Assembly (NCBI RefSeq): GCF_000714815.1
Contig: NZ_JMIH01000021.1
Coordinates: 175,232 to 239,231 of the forward strand
Length of the DNA stretch: 64,000 nt
From: Anditalea andensis
Lineage (GTDB): Bacteria > Bacteroidota > Bacteroidia > Cytophagales > Cyclobacteriaceae
Reading direction: 5' to 3'
Below, piece by piece: positions 47,876 through 55,248 of this stretch (its first letter is position 1; every line of letters begins with the position of its first letter). The notes under the pieces are model-generated. The model saw only the letters and a program-made list of their open reading frames with translations, ran no database searches and was not told where the DNA came from. The translations under genes and the position numbers were made by a program.

Positions 47876-50707
47876 TTAATGCGCTTCCAGCCAGTCCTTC
47901 CCCACTCCCACTTCTACTTCCAGAGGCACCTCCACCTTGACAGCATTGGACATGATTTCCGGAATGTGTTTTTTGAGAAGTTCTACCTCATCTTTATGGG
48001 CATCAAATACCAATTCATCATGTACCTGCAAGAGCATTTTGGATTTAAGTTTTTGGCTTTGCATCCACTTATGGATTTCTACCATGGCTACTTTGATCAT
48101 ATCCGCTGCGCTACCTTGTATAGGTGCATTGATGGCATTTCTTTCTGCGAAACTTCTCATGGTGGCATTGCGGCTGTTGATATCTCTCAGGTACCTCCTT
48201 CTTCCCAATATAGTTTCCACATATTCATGTTTACGGGCATTCTCTACGCAGGAGTCCATATAGTTTTTTACAGCAGGAAATTCTTCAAAATAAGCTTTGA
48301 TAATATCACTGGCCTCACCTCTTGGAATATTTAGGCGTTGGGACAGCCCAAATGCGGATATGCCATAAATGATACCAAAATTGGCTGTTTTGGCCTTTCT
48401 TCTCATATCTGAGGTTACCTCATCAAGATCTACTTTGAATATCTTTGCGGCCGTAGTAGCATGGATATCCCGTCCCAGCCGGAAGGCCTCTATCATAGAC
48501 TCATCTTTGGCAAATGAAGCCATGATTCGTAATTCAATCTGGGAATAATCTGCAGCTAAAATAACATAATTTTCATCTCTTGGAACAAAAGCTTTTCTGA
48601 TCTCCCTACCCCTTTCAGTTCTTATAGGTATATTCTGTAGGTTGGGATTGGTGGAAGATAGTCTTCCGGTTGCCGTTACTGCCTGATTGTAGGAGGTATG
48701 TATTCTTCCAGTCTTTTCATTGATAAGAAGAGGCAATGCATCTACATATGTGGATTTTAATTTTATCAGCTGGCGATATTCCAAAATCACGCGGGCTATT
48801 TCGTGCTCTAATGCCATCTTGGACAATACTTCCTCTCCTGTGGCATATTGTCCAGTCTTTGTTTTTTTGGCCTTTGGATCTAGGTTTAGTTTAGTGAAAA
48901 GGATTTCTCCAAGCTGCTTTGGAGAAGAAAGGTTGAATTTTTCTCCCGCTATGGCGTAAACTCTCTCCTCTATTAGCTTGCTTTCATTTTCTAATTCTAT
49001 TGACAATTCAGCCAAGCTCTTGGTATCAATCCGAACCCCTTCAAATTCCATAGCAGCCAAGACTGGTATAAGCGGTACTTCTACATCACAGAATAGTTTT
49101 TCCAACTGGTTGGATTTTAATTCAGGATCTAATGCTTTTTTCAGCTGTAGGGTAATATCTGCATCTTCCGCAGCATAATCAGATATGGCTTCAGGAGCCA
49201 GGTCCCGCATGTTACCCTGTCCTTTTCCTTTTTTGCCGATCAGCGAAACGATAGATACTGGTTTATAGTTTAGGTACAGTTCGGACAACCAGTCCATGGA
49301 ATGCCTTCCTTCTGGATCTATCAGGTAATGGGCTATCATCGTATCATACAGCGCTCCCCGTACTTCTAAGCCATAATTTTTTAGTACCAGCAGATCGTAT
49401 TTTATATTTTGTCCTATTTTACTGATTTTCTCATTTAAAAATAATTCAGTAAAATTAGAGAGGATGGTTTTTGCCTCTTTCTGATCTGATGGGATGGGTA
49501 CATAAAATCCTTCTCTTTCAATATATGAAAAAGAAAGGCCTACCAGTTCCGCCGCATTTGCATTTACGGAAGTGGTTTCAGTGTCAAAACAAAACTCATC
49601 CTGTAGTTCAAGATAATTTACCAGATCTTTTATCTTGGCAGGTGTATCTACCAGGTGATAGCTATGAGCTACACTGTCTAAGGTATCCAGTGGTGTAGGC
49701 ATCGGGGCAAGTTCCTCTGCTTCATCTACAATCGTCTCCACTGTTTCCTTCTGATCGGTTTTTTCATATTGTCCTGTAAAAAGGCCTAATTGTTCATGCA
49801 CATTCATTTTAGGCTGTGTGACCGTTTCATTAAAAACCCTTCTGGTGAGCGCCCTAAATTCAAGTTCTGCAAAAAGAGCCTTTAATTTTTCCTCATTAGG
49901 CCCGTCATAAGTATAATCTTCAGGTTTAAATGCTATGGGGACTTCTTGGTTAATAGTGGCCAGTTCTTTTGAAAGCAGTCCTTGTGGGCCAAAGTTTTCC
50001 ACATTCTCCCGCTGTTTGCCTTTAAGCTTGTCAGTATTTTTTAAAAGTTCTTCTATAGTTCCATATTCTTTTAATAGTTTTGTGGCAGTCTTTGCTCCAA
50101 TACCTGGAATCCCCGGTATATTATCCACACTATCACCCATTAAGCCCAATATATCCCTGACCTGATCCGGGTTTGCTATATCCCACTTGGCACATACTTC
50201 TTTGGGTCCCATGATATCCACTGCATTCCCCATAAATGAGGGCTTGTACAAAAAAATATGGTCTTCTACCAGTTGGCCATAATCTTTATCCGGGGTCATC
50301 ATATAGACGGTAAAGCTTTTGTATTCAGCTTTCTTGGCGATGGTCCCGATGATGTCATCAGCTTCGTATCCGTCTAATTCCAGGACAGGTATATTGAAGC
50401 CTTTAACAATTTCTTTAATCCAGGGTATTCCTATCTCTATATCTTCAGGCTGTTCCAACCTATTAGCTTTATAAGCTTCAAATTGTACATGTCTAAAGGT
50501 GGGAGCCTTGGTATCAAAGGCTACAGCCATATGAGTTGGTTTTTCTTTTTCTATAACTTCGAGCAGTGTATTGGTGAATCCCAGCATGATTCCAGTATTT
50601 AAACCTTTGGAGTTGATCCTTGGATTCTTACTAAAAGCAAAATGGGCCCTGTATATGAGCGCCATGGCATCGAATAGAAACAGCTTTTTATTACCTTCTG
50701 TAGACAT
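47876..50707 (-). CDS. polA: DNA polymerase I
   Basis: 943 residues. Domains in order: 5' nuclease (about 1-290), 3'-5' exonuclease (about 345-530) and family A polymerase (about 560-943). The exonuclease keeps its metal ligands (FDTETTS, then NIKYD and a C-terminal YAAEDAD), so proofreading should be active. Polymerase motifs A (DYSQIELR), B (RRKAKTANFGIIYG) and C (QVHDELV) are intact. It fills repair gaps and removes Okazaki primers. It has no operon partner. Confidence 0.97.
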   Translation of the reverse strand: MSTEGNKKLFLFDAMALIYRAHFAFSKNPRINSKGLNTGIMLGFTNTLLEVIEKEKPTHMAVAFDTKAPTFRHVQFEAYKANRLEQPEDIEIGIPWIKEIVKGFNIPVLELDGYEADDIIGTIAKKAEYKSFTVYMMTPDKDYGQLVEDHIFLYKPSFMGNAVDIMGPKEVCAKWDIANPDQVRDILGLMGDSVDNIPGIPGIGAKTATKLLKEYGTIEELLKNTDKLKGKQRENVENFGPQGLLSKELATINQEVPIAFKPEDYTYDGPNEEKLKALFAELEFRALTRRVFNETVTQPKMNVHEQLGLFTGQYEKTDQKETVETIVDEAEELAPMPTPLDTLDSVAHSYHLVDTPAKIKDLVNYLELQDEFCFDTETTSVNANAAELVGLSFSYIEREGFYVPIPSDQKEAKTILSNFTELFLNEKISKIGQNIKYDLLVLKNYGLEVRGALYDTMIAHYLIDPEGRHSMDWLSELYLNYKPVSIVSLIGKKGKGQGNMRDLAPEAISDYAAEDADITLQLKKALDPELKSNQLEKLFCDVEVPLIPVLAAMEFEGVRIDTKSLAELSIELENESKLIEERVYAIAGEKFNLSSPKQLGEILFTKLNLDPKAKKTKTGQYATGEEVLSKMALEHEIARVILEYRQLIKLKSTYVDALPLLINEKTGRIHTSYNQAVTATGRLSSTNPNLQNIPIRTERGREIRKAFVPRDENYVILAADYSQIELRIMASFAKDESMIEAFRLGRDIHATTAAKIFKVDLDEVTSDMRRKAKTANFGIIYGISAFGLSQRLNIPRGEASDIIKAYFEEFPAVKNYMDSCVENARKHEYVETILGRRRYLRDINSRNATMRSFAERNAINAPIQGSAADMIKVAMVEIHKWMQSQKLKSKMLLQVHDELVFDAHKDEVELLKKHIPEIMSNAVKVEVPLEVEVGVGKDWLEAH

Positions 50708-50921
50708 ATGTATAATTTGATCTTAAGCTTTATGAAATTACGAAGCCTAAATTACAAATTATATAAGAAACTATCCCTTTTCTACCTTTCAATAGAACTC
50801 AAACAAATATTTAAAAAAAAAATAGCAATAATTAATATTGGTCTGATTATTGAAAATGGATATTTAGAATCGTAAGAAAATGTAAATTTTACTTTATTTG
50901 TTTTATAAAAACTTAAAAAAA

Positions 50922-51239
50922 ATGAAAAAGATAGCCTATTTTTTATCCCTTGTATTTTTGATGACAGCTTTTGCACCTGTAGCTATAGCGGACTCCCATA
51001 AAAAGGATAAAAACGAAACTGAAATTTCAGAAGCTGATCAGGAAAGACTTACAGAAATCGAAACTCGTGTCGAGGAAATTAAAAAAATCAAATTTAACGA
51101 GTTAGAAAAAGAAGAACGTCGGGCCTTAAAAAAGGAATTAAAAGAAATGAATAAGGAGGCCAAGCAGCTTTCCGGAGGTGTTTATATCTCTGTGGGAACT
51201 ATTATAGTGATATTGATCCTACTAATCATCCTAACTTAG
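50922..51239 (+). CDS. Small exported coiled-coil protein with C-terminal membrane anchor (paralogue 1)
   Basis: 105 residues from the ATG at 50922. A signal peptide (about 1-24, ending AIADS) precedes a short charged linker and a long Lys/Glu-rich helical stretch (about 35-80, KEERRALKKELKEMNKEAK), then a fixed motif LSGGVYISVG and a very hydrophobic tail (about 87-105) that ends in IILT. The protein should be exported and anchored by its C-terminus. The next gene is a paralogue with the same layout. No function is known to me; related small proteins are common in Bacteroidota and are sometimes mislabelled. Confidence 0.75.
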   Translation: MKKIAYFLSLVFLMTAFAPVAIADSHKKDKNETEISEADQERLTEIETRVEEIKKIKFNELEKEERRALKKELKEMNKEAKQLSGGVYISVGTIIVILILLIILT

Positions 51240-51285
51240 TATTTAATAATTAATTCAAACTTTTCAATAAATAATATTTACGACC

Positions 51286-51606
51286 ATGAAAAAATTATCT
51301 CAATTATTAATGTGCCTAATGTTGTTTACAGCGGTTGCACCAAGTTTAGCAGAAGCAAAAGGCCTTAAAAATGATACTGATAATACAGAAATATCTGCAG
51401 AGGATCAAGCTAGATTATCTGAAATAGATACGAGAGTGGCTGAGATCAAAGAAATGGATTTTTCAGAAATGACTAAAGCTGAGAAAAAAGAAATTCGTAA
51501 TGAATTAAAGAGCTTAAACAAAGAGTCTAAACAGCTGGCTGGTGGAGTTTATATTTCAGTCGGAGCCATTATTATTATTTTGCTGATTATACTTTTATTA
51601 ACCTAA
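51286..51606 (+). CDS. Small exported coiled-coil protein with C-terminal membrane anchor (paralogue 2)
   Basis: 106 residues and clearly homologous to the preceding gene, 46 bp upstream. Shared features are an exported N-terminus, EISxxDQxRLxEIxTRVxEIK, a Lys/Glu-rich helix with NKESKQL, the GGVYISVG motif and a hydrophobic tail ending LLLT. The pair is a tandem duplication, most conserved in the helix and anchor and least in the signal and linker. A hairpin terminator follows at 51636. Confidence 0.75.
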   Translation: MKKLSQLLMCLMLFTAVAPSLAEAKGLKNDTDNTEISAEDQARLSEIDTRVAEIKEMDFSEMTKAEKKEIRNELKSLNKESKQLAGGVYISVGAIIIILLIILLLT

Positions 51607-51635
51607 ATATAGGCCTTGCTTAATCCCCTCTGAAA

Positions 51636-51664
51636 AACCTGATGCACTGCATCGGGTTTTTTTT
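51636..51664 (+). terminator. Terminator after the tandem small-protein pair
   Basis: AACCTGATGC, a 3-nt loop and GCATCGGGTT (one G-T pair) are followed by eight T. It indicates that the two paralogues form one transcription unit. Confidence 0.85.
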
Positions 51665-51831
51665 ATGTAGACCGTGATAAGCCATTTTTGTATAATATAT
51701 TGTAGTTAAATATATAATTGAAATTTTATTTCTTAATTTTTTATATTTTATGACATTAAGTCTTAAAAAACGTTAAAATATTGTGTCTAGGCATCTTTTA
51801 CTACTCGGGGCCGTAAACTTATATACCAACT

Positions 51832-51838
51832 AAAGGAG
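51832..51838 (+). promoter_or_regulatory. Strong Shine-Dalgarno sequence
   Basis: AAAGGAG lies 7 bp in front of the ATG at 51846. Genes elsewhere in the window lack such a sequence, as expected for Bacteroidota, so this one suggests unusually high initiation. Confidence 0.65.
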
Positions 51839-51845
51839 AAAGAAG

Positions 51846-52280
51846 ATGAAAAAGCTAATATATATAATGACCGCAATATTAGGAGCTGCATTTATGACTT
51901 CATGTACAGGATCAGCTACCATGGTAGGTGGTACAGTAGGTTATGGATATGGATATTATGATAATGTATACTTTCATGGCCATCCCGGATTACATAGAAA
52001 TAATGTAGTCATCGTAAATAACCATACTCAGCATAACACTACTACCGTAGGGGCTAGGAACAGTCGATCTACTACCAAGGTAGCGCCGAATAACAGACAG
52101 AAAACTAGAAGAGCATCGGTACAAAATAATCAGCATAATACAAGAAGCAGTAATGTAACTGCACCAAGCAGAGCAAATACTAATGTAAATAGGTCCGCTG
52201 CCCCTTCACCGGCTAGAACAACTGCACCGTCTAGTAGATCCGGTGCTTCTACTACCAGGGCAGCCAGAGGAGGAAGATAA
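51846..52280 (+). CDS. Basic low-complexity lipoprotein
   Basis: 144 residues. The lipobox is FMTSC (Cys about 20). The mature part begins with a Gly/Tyr-rich segment (GYGYGYYDN) and continues as a basic Asn, Thr, Ser, Arg and Pro-rich tail with no predicted fold. It is probably surface- or periplasm-exposed and intrinsically disordered. No family is recognised; the translation start is supported by the Shine-Dalgarno match. Confidence 0.65.
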   Translation: MKKLIYIMTAILGAAFMTSCTGSATMVGGTVGYGYGYYDNVYFHGHPGLHRNNVVIVNNHTQHNTTTVGARNSRSTTKVAPNNRQKTRRASVQNNQHNTRSSNVTAPSRANTNVNRSAAPSPARTTAPSSRSGASTTRAARGGR

Positions 52281-52305
52281 TTCATAAAGAGTGGTTAGTG
52301 TTAGG

Positions 52306-52338
52306 ATCCCTCAAACTAGGAAGTTTGGGGGATTTTTG
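52306..52338 (+). terminator. Terminator after the basic lipoprotein gene
   Basis: ATCCCTCAAACT and AGTTTGGGGGAT pair (one G-T pair) around AGGA, followed by a T-rich stretch. The convergent gene ends about 15 bp beyond, so it may serve both strands less well. Confidence 0.8.
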
Positions 52339-52348
52339 TTACTATTTT

Positions 52349-52780
52349 TTATCCAAGGGATTGTAAATATGTTGTTACTTTTAATGCCCGCATATATATG
52401 TATGATAGAGGCAAAAGCCATATAATTTCATTGAAAAGGAGATGAAATGCCGTGCGTTTATTCCATCCCAGCATCTCAAGATAATATAGCCCAAACCAGA
52501 TGGCTAAGATAATCTTTCCTATAATTCCCACTAAAATTAACCACCTCCAATTAATGGGATAAAAGGCGGACAAAAATAATACTATTCCTATGATCAGGCC
52601 AAAAGTGCCAAATAGATTATATTCCATATGCCTGGGCTCCCCAAATGAAAACCAATTTATAAGCGCGCTTCCAAACCATTTAAAAAAAGCTCCCCATGCA
52701 ACAGTATACATGCCCGCTATAAGCAATATTCCCCTCATGGGCATTGTAAATTGAGGATATGACGGAAGGTTTTTTTCCAT
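52349..52780 (-). CDS. Small integral membrane protein, function unknown
   Basis: 143 residues from the ATG at 52780 (the ORF is open to 52945, but upstream codons overlap the divergent amidase gene and are less hydrophobic). Four membrane segments are visible (about 15-35, 48-70, 74-98 and 106-130), with aromatic residues at the interfaces. No family is recognised. Its start is 55 bp from the start of the divergent amidase gene. Confidence 0.65.
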   Translation of the reverse strand: MEKNLPSYPQFTMPMRGILLIAGMYTVAWGAFFKWFGSALINWFSFGEPRHMEYNLFGTFGLIIGIVLFLSAFYPINWRWLILVGIIGKIILAIWFGLYYLEMLGWNKRTAFHLLFNEIIWLLPLSYIYMRALKVTTYLQSLG

Positions 52781-52835
52781 GACGATTTTTAAGTATTTTT
52801 CTGTGCTCAATATGATTTTACTTACAAAGCTAACC

Positions 52836-54500
52836 ATGTATTCAAAAAAAACATCATTACCTATAGCTATCCTGTTTATTTCTTCACTTCTGGCTACAGG
52901 CTTTATGATCGGTAAACAATATGATAAAATATCAGTGGAAAGCATAGCTTACGCTGAAGCAATCATTGGTCTCCGGTTCTCTGATGTGGAAAGAGACAGT
53001 ATGATTACCACACTTGAAAATCAAAAGCAGGCCTATGACCTATCAAGAAAAACTTCCATACCCAATGATATAGCGCCATCATTGATATTCAACCCTCTTC
53101 CGCATGGATTTACTCCAGACCAAAAGCAAAATGAATACAACTGGGGCCTTATAGATCAAACAAATCTTCCCGATAATGAAAATGACATCGCCTTTTTACC
53201 GGTAACTACATTATCTATTTTGATTAAAGACAAGCATCTGACGTCAGAAAAACTTACAAAACTGTACATATCCAGAATTAAAGCTCATGGAGATACCCTT
53301 CAGGCTTTGATTACTTTGCTGGAAGCATCAGCGATCAGGACAGCTCGTGCTATGGATAAAGAAATTGCTGCTGGTAAGTACAGAGGACCTTTACATGGAA
53401 TACCATATGGGATCAAAGACCTCTTTGCCGTAAAAGGTACCAAAACTACCTGGGGGGCCGAGCCTTACCGAGATCAGGAAATAGATGAAACTGCTGAAAT
53501 TGTGGATAGACTGAATGAGGCAGGTGCGGTTTTGGTGGCAAAATTTACTTTAGGCGCTTTGGCTATGGGAGATGTATGGTATGGTGGAGTGACTAAAAAC
53601 CCTTGGAATTTAAGACAGGGTTCCAGTGGGTCATCTGCAGGATCAGCAGCTACTGTTGGTGCAGGTTTGGTGCCTTTTGCCATTGGGACGGAGACTTTAG
53701 GTTCTATAGTGTCTCCATCTACAAGGAATGGAGTTACCGGACTGAGACCTACATACGGCAGGGTAAGTAAACATGGTGCTATGGCCTTGAGCTGGTCTAT
53801 GGACAAAATAGGTCCTATCAGTAGATCTGCTTTGGATAACGGTATCATCCTTTCTGCACTAAATGGAAAAGATGCCAAAGATAAAAGCACTATAGCTGCA
53901 GCTTTTAATTATGATGCTACCAAACCGGTCAATGAACTGAAGGTGGGATATTTAGTAGACCTTTTTGAGAGAGCCCATGAAAATGATAAAGAAGTATTAG
54001 AAGTAATGAAAGGTTTAGGAATAGCGCTTCAACCTTTACAATTGAAAACCTCGGTAGAACCTGGAGCTATGCGGATCATGCTCTTGGCAGAGGGTGCTGC
54101 AGCTTTTGATGAACTCACACGCTTGGATCAGGATGACCTACTGGTGGCCCAGCATAAAAATGCATGGCCCAATCTATTTAGAGCAGCTAGGTTTATACCG
54201 GCCGTAGAATATATTCAGGCTAGCAGGCTAAGAAGTATGCTAATAGAGGAAGTGCATGAGTTATTTAAGGATTATGATGTCATCATTACACCATCATTTG
54301 CCGGTTCTCAACTGCTTATTACCAACCTTACCGGGCATCCTGCCTTAGTAATGCCTAATGGGTTTACTGCTGATGGAAGCCCTACTTCTATAACATTTCT
54401 TGCTAACTTATTTGATGAAGAGAAATTAATAATGTTAGGAAGGGCTTATCAGGATGCCACTGTATGGAATAAAAGAAGGCCTGCTTATTTTGATAATTAA
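52836..54500 (+). CDS. Exported amidase (amidase signature family)
   Basis: 554 residues from the ATG at 52836. A hydrophobic N-terminal segment (about 8-26) suggests export or membrane anchoring. The amidase-signature triad is present: Lys194 in GIPYGIKDLF, the cis-Ser in GSSGSS (about 263-267) and nucleophile Ser290 in GTETLGSIVSPS. The last motif has TLGS instead of the usual TGGS. Members hydrolyse amides in GatA-like fashion. The substrate is unknown. Exported members are seen in Bacteroidota. Confidence 0.88.
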   Translation: MYSKKTSLPIAILFISSLLATGFMIGKQYDKISVESIAYAEAIIGLRFSDVERDSMITTLENQKQAYDLSRKTSIPNDIAPSLIFNPLPHGFTPDQKQNEYNWGLIDQTNLPDNENDIAFLPVTTLSILIKDKHLTSEKLTKLYISRIKAHGDTLQALITLLEASAIRTARAMDKEIAAGKYRGPLHGIPYGIKDLFAVKGTKTTWGAEPYRDQEIDETAEIVDRLNEAGAVLVAKFTLGALAMGDVWYGGVTKNPWNLRQGSSGSSAGSAATVGAGLVPFAIGTETLGSIVSPSTRNGVTGLRPTYGRVSKHGAMALSWSMDKIGPISRSALDNGIILSALNGKDAKDKSTIAAAFNYDATKPVNELKVGYLVDLFERAHENDKEVLEVMKGLGIALQPLQLKTSVEPGAMRIMLLAEGAAAFDELTRLDQDDLLVAQHKNAWPNLFRAARFIPAVEYIQASRLRSMLIEEVHELFKDYDVIITPSFAGSQLLITNLTGHPALVMPNGFTADGSPTSITFLANLFDEEKLIMLGRAYQDATVWNKRRPAYFDN

Positions 54501-55060
54501 GGTATTACATTACATGCTTATTTACTTAAATTCTGATAAGGGCCATTATTTACCAGTTGGCATACAAATAACTAAAGTTGTATAATCTTTTTATTAGGAG
54601 AACTGCCACTAGTTGATGGTTCTCCATTTTTAATTCATTTGGTTAATAACTTTACAAGAAAAATTAGGCTTTAAATTTTTTAAGCCCATTACGATAATAC
54701 CTGGTTTTATGGGAAAATCATCATTTGATCTGGAAATATGATCCCCTGCCCAGCATTAAGTTCTTCCGTACTGATTCTAAAACCTTTTGTGATTTTTGGA
54801 ACCAGCGAATTTTTAAATTATATAGCGGCTAAAACAGTATTAAAATGATTAGTAGCAAAAGAGGCCCATTAATGTCCCTTTATTCTGCTTTAAAAAATAC
54901 TGAAAGGATAATAGTATCCAGGCGAAATTAATTGGTTAATCAGAAATAATAAGATGAGTAACAAATATGCATAAAAAAAACCTGACCGGTTTAGGGGGGA
55001 TTATTTGCTATTATAGTACTATCAATGTTTATTTAATATATTTGTTGTACATTGATTATG
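54501..55060. other. Intergenic region between amidase and tRNA-Val
   Basis: 560 bp without an intact gene. A terminator lies at 54597-54631. On the minus strand, about 54715-54813 reads as a 33-codon in-frame stretch (LVPKITKGFRISTEELN, then GQGIIFPDQMMIFP and stop) that looks like the C-terminal end of a former coding sequence, but no family was recognised. Confidence 0.35.
54597..54631 (+). terminator. Terminator after the amidase gene
   Basis: GGAGAAC and GTTCTCC arms enclose a 15-nt loop, followed by ATTTTTAAT. The stem is short, so the strength is uncertain. Confidence 0.55.
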
Positions 55061-55135
55061 AGGGTCCTACCGGGCTCGAACCGGTGACCTCTGCTCTGTC
55101 AAAGCAGCGCTCTGAACCAACTGAGCTAAGGACCC
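55061..55135 (-). tRNA. tRNA-Val (anticodon GAC)
   Basis: The complement folds as a cloverleaf: acceptor stem GGGTCCT/AGGACCC, D stem GCTC/GAGC, anticodon stem CTGCT/AGCAG around the loop TTGACAG, and T stem ACCGG/CCGGT with TTCGAGC loop. Anticodon GAC (complement of 55098-55100) reads Val codons GUC and GUU. No CCA is encoded. The discriminator base is T, while A is usual for valine tRNAs. No other tRNA lies in the window. Confidence 0.95.
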
Positions 55136-55248
55136 TTTTAAAAACAGTGCAATATGTGAAAAATTTTCTAAAATTTAGGTCTTGCTATACAAGATAACAG
55201 CTATGTTTTCAAAATAAATATAAAGTAATTTCTTCAAAGTTTTTTTCG

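Noticed and set aside
47849..48334. A 161-codon plus-strand ORF
   Set aside because: It is antisense to the polymerase domain of polA, whose motifs are intact.
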